A stretch of 29,091 bases of DNA from JAAELZ01 sp047639475 (lineage in GTDB: Bacteria > Pseudomonadota > Gammaproteobacteria > Arenicellales > Poriferihabitantaceae), in NCBI GenBank assembly GCA_047639475.1, contig JBLIOD010000034.1, forward strand, positions 1 to 29,091, in the 5' to 3' direction. Under the pieces are notes generated by a model. That model ran no database searches. It had not been told where the DNA came from and worked only from the letters and a program-made list of their open reading frames with translations. Below are positions 16,797-25,538 of the stretch, in pieces; positions within the stretch are counted from its first letter, which is position 1, and every line of letters starts with the position of its first letter. Made by a program: the position numbers and the translations under genes.

Positions 16797-17927
16797 CTAC
16801 TTATGAACCACGCTGGCAATCACGTCAGCAATTTGTTTTACTTGGCCTTCTTGCAAATACGGGTGCATAGGCAAACTACAAATGCGTTTTGACGCGGCCT
16901 CACTCACTAAAAAGTCACCTTCTTGGTGACCCAAAAATTTATAGGCTGTTGAAAGGTGAATTGGGATGGGATAAAAAACAGCCATCGGAATGCCTTTCTC
17001 TTGTAACGCTGCTTTAATCTCTTCTCGGCTATCAGACTGCACAGAATACTGCGCCCATACACTGGTTTGCCCTTCGGGCACTGTTGGCGTTTTGACTAAA
17101 CCCTCTAAATGTTCGGCATAGCAATCGGCAACCCGGTTTCGCTCAATGATTTCTTGAGGATATAGCTTGAGCTTTTCTAGTAGCACAGCTGCTTGAATCG
17201 TATCCATACGGGCATTTAAGCCCACCCGCACATTATCGTACTTATCACCGCCCACTGCTTGCCCGTGCACTCTGAGTGAAACCATTTCTTCATAGAGCCC
17301 AGTATCATCAGTAAACACCGCGCCGCCATCACCATAGCAGCCTAGCGGTTTAGCAGGATAAAAACTGGTTGCACCGACATCCGCCAAACCACAAGCTTTT
17401 CTGCCGTGATAACCTGCTGCAAAGCTTTGCGCCGCATCTTCAATAACAAACAAATCATGCTGCTTAGCAATGTCGTTTATAGCATCATAGTCAGCAGCTA
17501 AGCCAAATAAATCCACTGGCATAATGCCCTTCGGTGTTAATTTACCTTCAGCGATGGTCTCGCTAATTTTACGAACTAGATCAGCTGGATCAATGTTGTA
17601 GGTGTTGGGGTCGATATCTACAAAAACAGGGGTTGCACCGGCAAGCGTTATGGACTCCGTAGATGCAAAAAAAGTAAAGGGAGTAGTAAAAATAGCATCT
17701 GATGCACTTAGCTCCTTAGCCATCAAAGGCAACTGCAACGCGTCGGTTCCACTGCCGCACGATACAACGTGTTTCACGCCAATAAAATCGGCTAGTTGAG
17801 CTTCTAACTCCTTTATTTCTGGGCCCATAATATACTGGCCGTGCTTAAGAACACCTAGGACTGCTTTGTCAATGCTTTCGCTATTTTGCTGGTATTGGGT
17901 CTTTAAATCGATAAAAGGAATGGACAC
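16797..17927 (-). CDS. DegT/DnrJ/EryC1 sugar aminotransferase, WbpE-like
   Basis: This 376-residue PLP enzyme is of the sugar aminotransferase family. It has the N-terminal IPFIDLKTQYQQ, SCGSGTDALQLPL (56-68), Asp164 in VIEDAAQSFAA and Schiff-base Lys193 in FYPAKPLGCYGDGG. The closest match by memory is WbpE, which aminates a 3-keto-UDP-N-acetylglucuronate in O-antigen sugar synthesis. No other nucleotide-sugar or glycosyltransferase gene is in the window, so the gene is an orphan here and its partners must lie elsewhere. It is convergent with the Lrp gene and divergent from the SABATH gene. Confidence 0.85.
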   Translation of the reverse strand: MSIPFIDLKTQYQQNSESIDKAVLGVLKHGQYIMGPEIKELEAQLADFIGVKHVVSCGSGTDALQLPLMAKELSASDAIFTTPFTFFASTESITLAGATPVFVDIDPNTYNIDPADLVRKISETIAEGKLTPKGIMPVDLFGLAADYDAINDIAKQHDLFVIEDAAQSFAAGYHGRKACGLADVGATSFYPAKPLGCYGDGGAVFTDDTGLYEEMVSLRVHGQAVGGDKYDNVRVGLNARMDTIQAAVLLEKLKLYPQEIIERNRVADCYAEHLEGLVKTPTVPEGQTSVWAQYSVQSDSREEIKAALQEKGIPMAVFYPIPIHLSTAYKFLGHQEGDFLVSEAASKRICSLPMHPYLQEGQVKQIADVIASVVHK

Positions 17928-18122
17928 TCTAAACTCTCATAACATTAGGAATAAACCGCTATTATAAATGAAGTTGTTCTTCAAGCATTATGCCTATTTA
18001 AATAAAACACGGATTTGAGCAAATGGAGTTTAAAGAAAGCGGTTGCGTGGTGATGAGCATAGTGTTTTTTTTACAGCCATGAGCGTGTAATATTGGCGAG
18101 AGAATGTAACAATGGTAGGTCA

Positions 18123-19223
18123 ATGACTGATAACAACAAACAAGCTAGCAACGTAACGATGTCTGAAGGTGGGTTATATTCTTTGGCCACCAAGGGCGCC
18201 AAAGACGTCATAGACATCGCCACCGCTCAAGTACTAGAAGCGCTCGAATCTTTACCCAGTATTGATGATCGATTCACCCTGGCTGATATGGGCTGCGCCG
18301 ACGCCGGCACTTCACTTGACATGGTTGGCAGTGTTTTACAAAGAGCACACGAGCTCAACCCGGACGTTCAAAGTACTGTGGTATATGCCGACCAAACCGG
18401 TAACGACTTTAACGCCCTGGTGCAAATAGTACACGGCCAAACCCAATTCGATAGTTGGATGGGCAAAGTACCGAATGCTTACCCCGTCACCTCAGGCTCC
18501 TCGTTTTACTTGCAAGCGGTTCCGGACGGCACGCTGGACATGGCATTTTCAGCAACCGCGATGCATTGGCTCTCGGAGAAGCCTTGCAATATCAGCAACC
18601 ATGTACACATGGTTGGCGCCAGCGGCAGTGAGTACCAAGCCTTCGCTGATCAAGGTCAAAAGGATTGGCAACGGATATTGATGTGCCGGGCTAATGAGTT
18701 AAAAAATGGCGGAAAAATGGTGTTAGTGAATTTCTGCCGTGATGAGCAAGGTCATTACTTAGGCCATACTGGGGGCGTCAATATGTTTGATACTTTCAAT
18801 GAAATTTGGCAACATTTTCAATTAGATGGGCGCATAACATCAAGTGAATACGAATCAATGACGCTGCCTCAGTACTATCATACGGTGGAAGAGTTTTCAG
18901 CGCCATTGATTGACCAGGATAATCCCGTTCATCAGGCTGGCTTACGTCTTGAGAGCATCAAGACCGCAATAGTTCGGTGCCCGTTTGCGTTGGAATTTGA
19001 ACAAGATGGCGACTTACAAAAATTTGCCGACGGCCTAATACCGACTGTTCGCAGCTGGAATCAGAGTATTTTCAAAGCGGGCTTATCAAATGATCGCACC
19101 GAACAAGAGAAAAGCACCTTAATCGAAGATTACTACGGCAGTTATCATCAAAGGGTGATGGACAATCCTAGCGGTCATGGTATGGATTACGTGCATGCCT
19201 ATATGACCATCACCAAAGTGTAA
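18123..19223 (+). CDS. SABATH-family SAM-dependent carboxyl methyltransferase
   Basis: I choose the ATG at 18123 (366 residues), which has an AGGT ribosome-site core five bases upstream; a TTG at 18093 is less likely. The protein resembles plant-type SABATH methyltransferases: MSEGGLYS near the N-terminus, the SAM loop LADMGCADAGTS (53-64), a FSATAMHWLSEKP segment at the substrate site, and FADQGQKDWQRILMCRANELKNGGKMVLV. SABATH enzymes methylate carboxyl groups (or nitrogen) of small molecules such as salicylate, jasmonate, benzoate or farnesoate. The bacterial substrate is unknown. The gene stands alone, with two decayed genes after it. Confidence 0.82.
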   Translation: MTDNNKQASNVTMSEGGLYSLATKGAKDVIDIATAQVLEALESLPSIDDRFTLADMGCADAGTSLDMVGSVLQRAHELNPDVQSTVVYADQTGNDFNALVQIVHGQTQFDSWMGKVPNAYPVTSGSSFYLQAVPDGTLDMAFSATAMHWLSEKPCNISNHVHMVGASGSEYQAFADQGQKDWQRILMCRANELKNGGKMVLVNFCRDEQGHYLGHTGGVNMFDTFNEIWQHFQLDGRITSSEYESMTLPQYYHTVEEFSAPLIDQDNPVHQAGLRLESIKTAIVRCPFALEFEQDGDLQKFADGLIPTVRSWNQSIFKAGLSNDRTEQEKSTLIEDYYGSYHQRVMDNPSGHGMDYVHAYMTITKV

Positions 19224-19243
19224 ATTCACCTGCTGATATTGAA

Positions 19244-19375
19244 ATGAAAACCGTCTGCCTACTTGGTAGCCCTCGGCGTATTGGCAAAGGCTTAACTGAA
19301 TTAAGTGAACACGCCGTGCATCATTTTCAAAAACTATACTCTCATGCTATGGGCCTAGAGGTTTCAGAAGGTTGA
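19244..19375 (+). pseudogene. Fragment of NADPH-dependent FMN reductase / flavodoxin-fold protein
   Basis: A 43-codon open frame begins MKTVCLLGSPRRIGKG, matching the first strand and FMN-phosphate loop of flavodoxin-fold NAD(P)H reductases (GSPR-x-x-G-N/K). It then loses similarity and stops with TGA, whereas the family is usually about 180-200 residues. It begins 20 bases after the SABATH stop. I read it as the 5' remnant of a deleted gene; a genuine small protein is possible but less likely. Confidence 0.45.
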
Positions 19376-19473
19376 GGTTGAACTTCATTTTCATTGACCA
19401 ACAGAAAACAAACTTTTAACTAAACGCCATTTGCACTGTTTAATCACTTAGGATTAATAACATAGCATCAAAC

Positions 19474-19867
19474 ATGAAAAGAACCTTTAGTTTAATGACG
19501 TTAATAAGCTTACTCAGTATTTCAAACGTCGGGTTTGCAGAGTCACACTGGGTAGACAAGCAGTACAGCATCTCTGGTGACTGGCGCATCGAAAACACCG
19601 ACGAAGGGCAATTCTTTATACTTGAAGATAATTTCAAAACTAAAGCGGGCCCAGACCTAAAGTTGTTCTTAATCAAGAAATCGATTAATGACGTAGCGAA
19701 TAGAGAAGCCTTACACGAAGAGGGTCAGTTAATTGCTGCACTCAAATAAAACATCTGGTGCACAACGTTATGCTATTCCCGCGGGAGTTGACTTGGGTGA
19801 CTACCAATCGCTTGCCATCCATTGCAAGCAATATTCAGTAGTTTGGGGAGGCTTAGAACTGCCCTAG
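19474..19867 (+). pseudogene. DM13-domain exported protein with frameshift
   Basis: The first frame encodes a clear Sec signal peptide (MKRTFSLMTLISLLSISNVGFA), then a DM13-like segment YSISGDWRIENTDEGQFFILEDNF ... GPDLKLFLIK, and stops with TAA at 19747-19749 after LIAALK. Immediately after, in another frame, the sequence continues as KTSGAQRYAIPAGVDLGDYQ and HCKQYSVVWGGLELP, ending with TAG at 19865-19867. That is the expected C-terminal half of a DM13 domain including its conserved cysteine. A net +1 shift (one base inserted or two lost) in the A-rich run near 19744-19755 explains the break. DM13 domains are thought to have redox roles in the periplasm or at the cell surface. The alternative is a sequencing error. 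Confidence 0.75.
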
Positions 19868-19903
19868 GGCACCCAAATGCATACCAGCAGCTGGCCCCTT
19901 ATC

Positions 19904-20884
19904 TTAGGTTTTGAGGTCCGCGGCTGCCTTCATGGCATCTTCGCCCTTCTTCCATAAGTTACCTTGCCAAAGCTCATCTAAGCCAGTCTCCCCACTGACA
20001 CCTGGTGTCGTTAAGTAATCGTAGTAAGAAGTCGGTTTGTGGCCAGTAATATTGTAAAAGTCTGGGCTGCAACGACAGTAAAAGCCGTTAGATAGATATT
20101 CGAAAAATTCTGCACGTGTAGCACCAAAGTCGTTTTCAAAATCGGCCATCGATTGGGGCCGATAGGCGATTTCCTTGTCCATCGCCTGGCCCAAGTCAGC
20201 GGCAATTTCAACCATAGACTGAGGCTCTGGGCCGGTCAGGTCATAAAATTTATTGCTGTGCCGCTCTGGTCCTTCGGTTAATACAACCGCAGCCGCTTCT
20301 GCAATATCGCGTGTCGCGACGAACGAATTTTGCGTTACACCTAAGGGATTTGAAAACCAACCTTCGTTTAAAATACTTTTACTATCGGTCTTAAGCAAAT
20401 GATTCATAAAGAAATTATTTCTCAAAACGGTAACTTTCAATCCTTCTTCGATCAATGCTTTCTCACCCCACCAATAATGTTGCAACATGAGCGGTATCCC
20501 CGCGCCTGCGCGCGAGGAGTGTTTGTTGGCATCATATGAAGCCGTATTGGTGTCAGCGCCCATACAACTGATACGCACTACGTGTTGAATTTGATCTTTG
20601 CGTTTGCCCAATTCCTTACAAAATGCCAAGTGCCCTTCCAACATCGGATCTAGCGAAGCGGAATAAACGGCCGAAGCGCCGTTCAAAGCAGCTGGCCATG
20701 TCGCTGAATCGTTAAGATCAAAGTGGGCTACTTCGTCTGCGCCTAAATCACGCAACATGGGCTCTTTATCGGCGCTAAAGCAACAAGCTCTGATATTAAA
20801 TTGACCTGATTGGGCCAAACGAGCAATTAGCTCTTTGCCGATACGGCCAGAAGCAGAAGTAATTAAGACAGTGGATTTAGACAT
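19904..20884 (-). CDS. NmrA-like NAD(P)-binding oxidoreductase (atypical SDR)
   Basis: This 326-residue protein starts with a Rossmann nucleotide-binding segment VLITSASGRIGKELIARL (6-23), the GxxGxxG-like loop having Ser in the first position, and continues with an NmrA/SDR_a5 pattern (VVRISCMGAD, LRNNFFMNHLL, DIAEAAAVVL, YDLTGPEPQSMVEIA). Family members bind NAD(P) and act as reductases or redox sensors. The last 50 or so residues (GETGLDELWQGNLW) are less typical. It lies 48 bases after the TIGR02647 gene on the same strand and may share its transcript. No substrate can be named. Confidence 0.75.
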   Translation of the reverse strand: MSKSTVLITSASGRIGKELIARLAQSGQFNIRACCFSADKEPMLRDLGADEVAHFDLNDSATWPAALNGASAVYSASLDPMLEGHLAFCKELGKRKDQIQHVVRISCMGADTNTASYDANKHSSRAGAGIPLMLQHYWWGEKALIEEGLKVTVLRNNFFMNHLLKTDSKSILNEGWFSNPLGVTQNSFVATRDIAEAAAVVLTEGPERHSNKFYDLTGPEPQSMVEIAADLGQAMDKEIAYRPQSMADFENDFGATRAEFFEYLSNGFYCRCSPDFYNITGHKPTSYYDYLTTPGVSGETGLDELWQGNLWKKGEDAMKAAADLKT

Positions 20885-20932
20885 TACGTTTGTTAAGTAG
20901 GTGAAATACTAGTGTAAAGGGATGCAAAAACG

Positions 20933-21166
20933 TTAATCAGCCAATAAGTTCATTAAGCCTTGGGCATGAACTGCTGCTTCCACACCTCTTTCGGTTAGGT
21001 ATCCGCCATCAACTTGATCCGTTAAGCCTTTATCAAATAGGCGCTGCGCCGCAGCAACGGTTGTTTCCGGGGCTTCATTGGTATGTACCTTTATACCAGT
21101 TTGGGTTGAATCAATACTAAATTGGCTGAGTAATTTAAGTTCTTCTATTTGAGAGTGACTAATCAT
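20933..21166 (-). CDS. TIGR02647-family small protein
   Basis: This 77-residue protein matches the gammaproteobacterial TIGR02647 pattern: LLSQFSIDSTQTGIKVH, an AAAQRLFDKGLTDQVDGGYLT core and ERGVEAAVHAQGL near the end. The LTDQVDGGYLTERG part looks like a winged-helix wing, and a small DNA-binding or accessory role has been guessed, but the function is unknown. It has no signal peptide or membrane segment. It is divergent from the PotD-like gene and upstream of the NmrA-like gene by 48 bases. Confidence 0.75.
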   Translation of the reverse strand: MISHSQIEELKLLSQFSIDSTQTGIKVHTNEAPETTVAAAQRLFDKGLTDQVDGGYLTERGVEAAVHAQGLMNLLAD

Positions 21167-21276
21167 AGTTTGTTATAGACCGTTAACATAAGGAGATTTA
21201 ACAAGATTGTAACGCCGCAGTGCTAGAATATGAATTCCTTTAGTCAATTTAATTAAATAAGTTGCCCAAACAAGCG

Positions 21277-22329
21277 ATGCCCACGAATAAACCCCTAAGG
21301 CTTCTGTGCTGGGAAGGCTATGATGCGCCTGACTATCTCAAGCTATTGAAAACACAAGGCATTGAGCTTGACGTTGAAACCTTGCTTTCCGATGCCGCCG
21401 CCGCGCAGCGGTTGATCGTCGGCGACCACCGGAACTGGGACCTCATTAACATTAACAATGCCTACGTTAGAAACTGCTTAGAACCAAAAGGTTTAATAAA
21501 GCCCCTTGAAGCAGATCAGTTTTCTGGCTACGCCGATAACATTCACCCAATATACCAACCCTTAATGCCGTGGAGCTATAACTCACAAAGCCAACTGATT
21601 GGCATTGGACAACGGTTTGGGCCGTTTAACTTGGTTGTTAACACCGATGTGCTCAGCATTGAAACGGCGCAAGACCAAGGGTTTAAGTTAGCCAATAACG
21701 CAGATTTCAATCAACGTTATGGCATCTTAGATTACCCGGACTTCAACGCGTTTCATTTCTGTATTGGTGCCGGTTTAAATCCTTTTGAACCGCTTATACC
21801 ATCGCAGCTGTTACGGTTTGAACAACTAGCCCAGCGCTGGTACAGCAACGCCAAACAGGTAGAGACTGACCACCATATATTGAACCAGGCGTTGGTTGAC
21901 GGCGAAATAGACTTCTATATCAGCGGGGGCGTTTATACCGCCTCGCCTGCGAGATTGGCGGGCCATCAAAATATTCGTGCTATCACGCCCAATAGCGGGC
22001 CGATCAATGGCAAAGGGGGCATTGTGTTTAGTGAAATTAATTCCGTTTTCAACCATGAAGGCGTTTCGCCCAATGCTGAGCGTTTTTTACACACGCTACT
22101 GCAGCCAGAAGCGGCGATCAAAATTGCTTTTATCGATGGCACCTGTAACCCCGTTGCCCAAATGGGCGACCCACAGGTATTTAAAGCCTTCACAACACCG
22201 CAATTGAGTGCCATTCAATGGGAAGGCCTTGCGGAAGACTTAAGTCGTTGCGCGGCTTACCAAATACCGCCCAACAATACGGAATTACTGGCCATTTTGG
22301 CTAAACACCGTCCACCTCACGTTACTTAG
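21277..22329 (+). CDS. PotD/PotF-like solute-binding protein without signal peptide
   Basis: I start at the ATG at 21277 (350 residues); a TTG at 21262 would add five residues. The fold is that of periplasmic spermidine/putrescine-type binding proteins: LRLLCWEGYDAPDYL at the N-terminus, WDLININNAYVRNCLEPKGLIKPL, GPFNLVVNTDVLS and DGEIDFYISGGVYTASP. With either start there is no Sec, Tat or lipoprotein signal, and no ABC permease or ATPase is adjacent. A polyamine-like ligand is a family-level guess only. The gene ends with TAG and overlaps the convergent desaturase pseudogene by eight bases. Confidence 0.7.
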   Translation: MPTNKPLRLLCWEGYDAPDYLKLLKTQGIELDVETLLSDAAAAQRLIVGDHRNWDLININNAYVRNCLEPKGLIKPLEADQFSGYADNIHPIYQPLMPWSYNSQSQLIGIGQRFGPFNLVVNTDVLSIETAQDQGFKLANNADFNQRYGILDYPDFNAFHFCIGAGLNPFEPLIPSQLLRFEQLAQRWYSNAKQVETDHHILNQALVDGEIDFYISGGVYTASPARLAGHQNIRAITPNSGPINGKGGIVFSEINSVFNHEGVSPNAERFLHTLLQPEAAIKIAFIDGTCNPVAQMGDPQVFKAFTTPQLSAIQWEGLAEDLSRCAAYQIPPNNTELLAILAKHRPPHVT

Positions 22330-23222
22330 ATCTGTTAGCTTTACGTTTAGCCATAAACTGTTGGTGCGACCCTTCGGTGCCATCATGAAAAAAACCGAAC
22401 CATTTATCCCAGGGGATTTCTAAACAGCCGTAGTGACAATCAAAGTACGCATGGTGCATTTGGTGATGAAAATTACCCAAACCCACGTTTAAACTTGTTC
22501 GATTACCCTTTTTAACGTAAAGACAGTCATAACCTGCATGTGAGGTGGCCGCAGACCGCGCGTAGTACATTAGGAGGAAGACAATGATCAACGGGTTAGC
22601 AGGAACCACAAAATGGATTAATACGGCCCCTAGAAACATTACGTGCTCTATTGGATGCATAGATACTCCCTACCACGGCCCCACCTTGGTATTTCTATGG
22701 TGCAATGAGTGCAATAACTTATACAGCGGCGGCCAATGTAACAGACGGTGAATGAAGTAAAAATAGACCGTCTCCCATATCGGGACAAGAAATACCAATA
22801 GGGCTACCCATAACCAATCGTCCTTTAACGACAGCATAGGCAGCATGCCGTTGGCCATTGCCCACATCATCAATACTTCATAAGCGGTCCATACTGTCAC
22901 ACCGCTGACGCAAGTCCAAAATACGTTATCCAATACTTGATCGTTAAACGTAAAGCTCGAGCTGTTCTTTTTAAACGAGCCAGCGTCAAACTGTTCAATG
23001 GACGACTGTGCCTTAAAAACATAGAGATACCAGTGGCCCCGCCACAGCGCCCATCAAGACCAGGTTACGCAGCTCAATTAGAGCTATCCAATCAACCGAT
23101 AGATTCTGTGCTTGTTCTATTGAAGGATGAAAGTAAACCCATGAACCGATCGCCAGTAATAAAATTATTAGCCGGTCTGAAAGGGGAAACCAAGAGCCAA
23201 CAAACCATTTCAGCACAGCCAC
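22322..23222 (-). pseudogene. Sterol desaturase / fatty acid hydroxylase-family protein, disrupted twice
   Basis: Three pieces read as one gene. From a GTG at 23222 a membrane-rich frame runs to LRNLVLMGAVAG and is then lost. A shift in the GGGG run near 23031-23043 (net one base) continues as HWYLYVFKAQ in the frame leading to DNVFWTCVSGV, WETVYFYFIHRLLHW, and LLHSLHHRNTKVGPW. There TAG at 22670-22672 interrupts, and the same frame resumes with GVSMHPIEH and NFHHQMHHAYFDCHYG to the end. All three His-box regions for the di-iron site remain readable. Intact relatives have Ser at the TAG position, as I recall (VGPWSG), so TCG to TAG is likely. Overlap with the PotD-like 3' end is eight bases. 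Confidence 0.8.
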
Positions 23223-23349
23223 CGGTTTACGGGCGCTTGAAACAACGATGAGACACGAATTGGAACTTCAGCAACATAAGTCCATTTTGTTCCTGAAGTC
23301 GCAGCGACATTTAGGGGTTTAGACATCGTAATAAAGGTACACTTAACAG

Positions 23350-24219
23350 ATGATCTACAAAGGGCTCACGAAGCAAACACTAGAAGCTGAATATAACTTA
23401 GTGGCGAGGCGCGGCGCCAATAGTTTAGCCACGCTAATGACTCAATGGACTCTGCGCAGTGCGTTATCTCGCGATCAATTAAAGGCAAAATTAAATATAA
23501 GCTATGGCCGCGAGCCCCGTGAAAAATTGGATTTGTTTCATAGCGGCAAACCAAACGGCCCTCTACTTGTGTACATCCACGGCGGTTATTGGCAACGCGG
23601 CGATAAGCATTTATATAGCTTTTTAGCCGACGCCTACGTAAAGCACGGCATATCGGTGGCAGTACTCAACTATGGTTTAGCGCCGAAAACACCCATCGGG
23701 GAGATACCGATACAAATTCGTAGGGCTATTACGTGGCTATGGAAAAATGCAGCGGATTTGGGCTTTTCCAGAGATCAGTTTCACCTAATGGGTCACTCCG
23801 CTGGTGGCCATTTAACCGCCATGATGCTAGCGACCGACTGGTCTGTTTACGATCGCGAATTACCCACTGAAATAGTCACAAGCGCGATACCCATTTCAGG
23901 TGTATTCGAATTAGAGCCCTTGATACACACATCCTTAAACGAGGCCTTAGAATTGAATGCTGATAAAGCCATTTCAATTAGCCCTTCCCAAATGGAAATA
24001 AAATCGACCGCACCACAGCTAGTGATTGTCGGCGCCAATGAGACCACTGAGTTTCATCGGCAAGCAGACGAATATGCGCAGAAAGTTAGTCAATCAGCAC
24101 GTCAAGTTTTCAGATATGACGTACCAAAAGCTGATCATTTTGATGAGATAACGATTCTAAGTGATTATAAAAGCACCTTTTTCATAAAAACAATGACTCT
24201 CATTGAAAGCACCCAATAA
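23350..24219 (+). CDS. Alpha/beta hydrolase, arylformamidase-like
   Basis: This 289-residue hydrolase has the oxyanion motif HGGYWQ (77-82), nucleophile Ser150 in MGHSAGGH and a C-terminal His in KADHFDEI. The acidic member is probably Asp or Glu near VVGANETTEF, where Glu takes the usual place of Asp. HGGYW followed by GHSAGGH is characteristic of kynurenine formamidase-like enzymes and related carboxylesterases. Formylkynurenine is a candidate substrate, but no kynurenine-pathway gene is adjacent. The gene stands alone, converging on the chrA gene. Confidence 0.78.
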   Translation: MIYKGLTKQTLEAEYNLVARRGANSLATLMTQWTLRSALSRDQLKAKLNISYGREPREKLDLFHSGKPNGPLLVYIHGGYWQRGDKHLYSFLADAYVKHGISVAVLNYGLAPKTPIGEIPIQIRRAITWLWKNAADLGFSRDQFHLMGHSAGGHLTAMMLATDWSVYDRELPTEIVTSAIPISGVFELEPLIHTSLNEALELNADKAISISPSQMEIKSTAPQLVIVGANETTEFHRQADEYAQKVSQSARQVFRYDVPKADHFDEITILSDYKSTFFIKTMTLIESTQ

Positions 24220-24235
24220 ATTTCCCAAACCTTCA

Positions 24236-25534
24236 TTAAAAATAACTCTGTGCGAGCCCCAATAACGCAGATAACAACAAAATCTTAACTATTGACCAAT
24301 GCAGTTTAAAAGCTAAAACTCCGCACAAAGCCGTTAACGATACCACTGTCCAATCAATCGAACTCCAATTGGGAACCCATAGCGTTAATACACCGAGTTG
24401 TTTATGCGCCACATCGCTAAAGATTACGTGTAGTGAAAACCAGACGGACAAGTTCAAAATTACGCCGACAACCGCCGCGGAAATTGCTTCCAAGGCCCCT
24501 TTCAATTTAGGTTGATCACCTATCCAATCGATATAAGGTGCACCCGCAAATATCCATAAAAAACAGGGTACAAAAGTGACCCATAGCGTTACTGCCGCAC
24601 CCGCTAAACCGAGCGCCAAGCCTCCTTCTCTGAAAGCTGCCAAAAAGCCCACAAACTCAGTGACCAAGATCAGCGGCCCTGGAGTCGTTTCTGCCAGTCC
24701 TAATCCATCCATCATTTCGCCTGCGCTTAACCAACCCCAATGGTTAACCACGTCTTGCCCCATATAGGCCAGAACGGCATAGGCGCCGCCAAAAGTTACC
24801 ACCGCCAATTTTGAGAAAAAGATACCGATATCAGAAATGATTTGAGTATGAAACAATTGATCTATTAGCACCAAGGGCAACCACCAAATTAATAACATGA
24901 TGACCACTGTGGTTAATAGGCCTGAAAAACCTTGGGGCTTAACCACTTTCTCCATCGCTGGATCTTCGGATTGTCTGGCTGTGAAGAATCCGTAGAGGCC
25001 CGCTATTAGAACAATCAAGGGAAACGGCACATTCAATAAGAATATGCCTATAAACGCCAACACTGCGATCACCTTTGGTTGTAACCCTTTCAAGGCTCGC
25101 TTTGAAATTTTTAACAAAGCTTCTACAACCACTATCAGCACTGCCGCTTTAACTCCTAGAAACAAAGCTTGAATAAAGGGTACATTGCCAAAATAAGCGT
25201 AGATAATCGCCATCGCGAGGATGACAAACGCACCGGGCAGCACAAACAACAAACCGGCTATTAGGCCCCCTACTGTCCCGTGCTGCCGCCAACCAGCGTA
25301 GGTCGCAATTTGCATCGCTTCTGGCCCTGGTAGCAACATGCAAAAGCTCAGCGCGTTTAAATACTCTTTTTCAGACATCCAGCGCATTTGATCAACAATC
25401 AACTTATGCATCAAAGCTATTTGTGCTGCGGGGCCGCCAAAAGACAACAAACCAATTTTCCACCAAAGTTTGGTGGCCTCTCTAAAGCTGGGGTTTGTCA
25501 CTGCATTATTCGTTTCGTCTACGGGCTTCTCCAT
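24236..25534 (-). CDS. chrA: Chromate transporter ChrA (long, two-domain)
   Basis: I start at the ATG at 25534 (432 residues), four bases past the upstream stop; an earlier start would overlap the upstream gene and adds a basic, non-family segment. Two homologous CHR domains are visible. The first has GLLSFGGPAAQIALMH and LLPGPEAMQIATYAGW near 28-82; the second has VTFGGAYAVLAYMGQDVV and GLAETTPGPLILVTEFVGF. Ten or more membrane segments fit. ChrA exports chromate from the cytoplasm and may be coupled to sulfate status. The upstream ChrB-type gene makes this a chromate operon. Confidence 0.88.
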   Translation of the reverse strand: MEKPVDETNNAVTNPSFREATKLWWKIGLLSFGGPAAQIALMHKLIVDQMRWMSEKEYLNALSFCMLLPGPEAMQIATYAGWRQHGTVGGLIAGLLFVLPGAFVILAMAIIYAYFGNVPFIQALFLGVKAAVLIVVVEALLKISKRALKGLQPKVIAVLAFIGIFLLNVPFPLIVLIAGLYGFFTARQSEDPAMEKVVKPQGFSGLLTTVVIMLLIWWLPLVLIDQLFHTQIISDIGIFFSKLAVVTFGGAYAVLAYMGQDVVNHWGWLSAGEMMDGLGLAETTPGPLILVTEFVGFLAAFREGGLALGLAGAAVTLWVTFVPCFLWIFAGAPYIDWIGDQPKLKGALEAISAAVVGVILNLSVWFSLHVIFSDVAHKQLGVLTLWVPNWSSIDWTVVSLTALCGVLAFKLHWSIVKILLLSALLGLAQSYF

Positions 25535-25538
25535 GGCG

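Noticed and set aside
22202..22216. gagtgccattcaatg inside the PotD-like gene as another REP copy
   Set aside because: Only nine bases of the core match, there is no inverted partner and it lies within conserved coding sequence.
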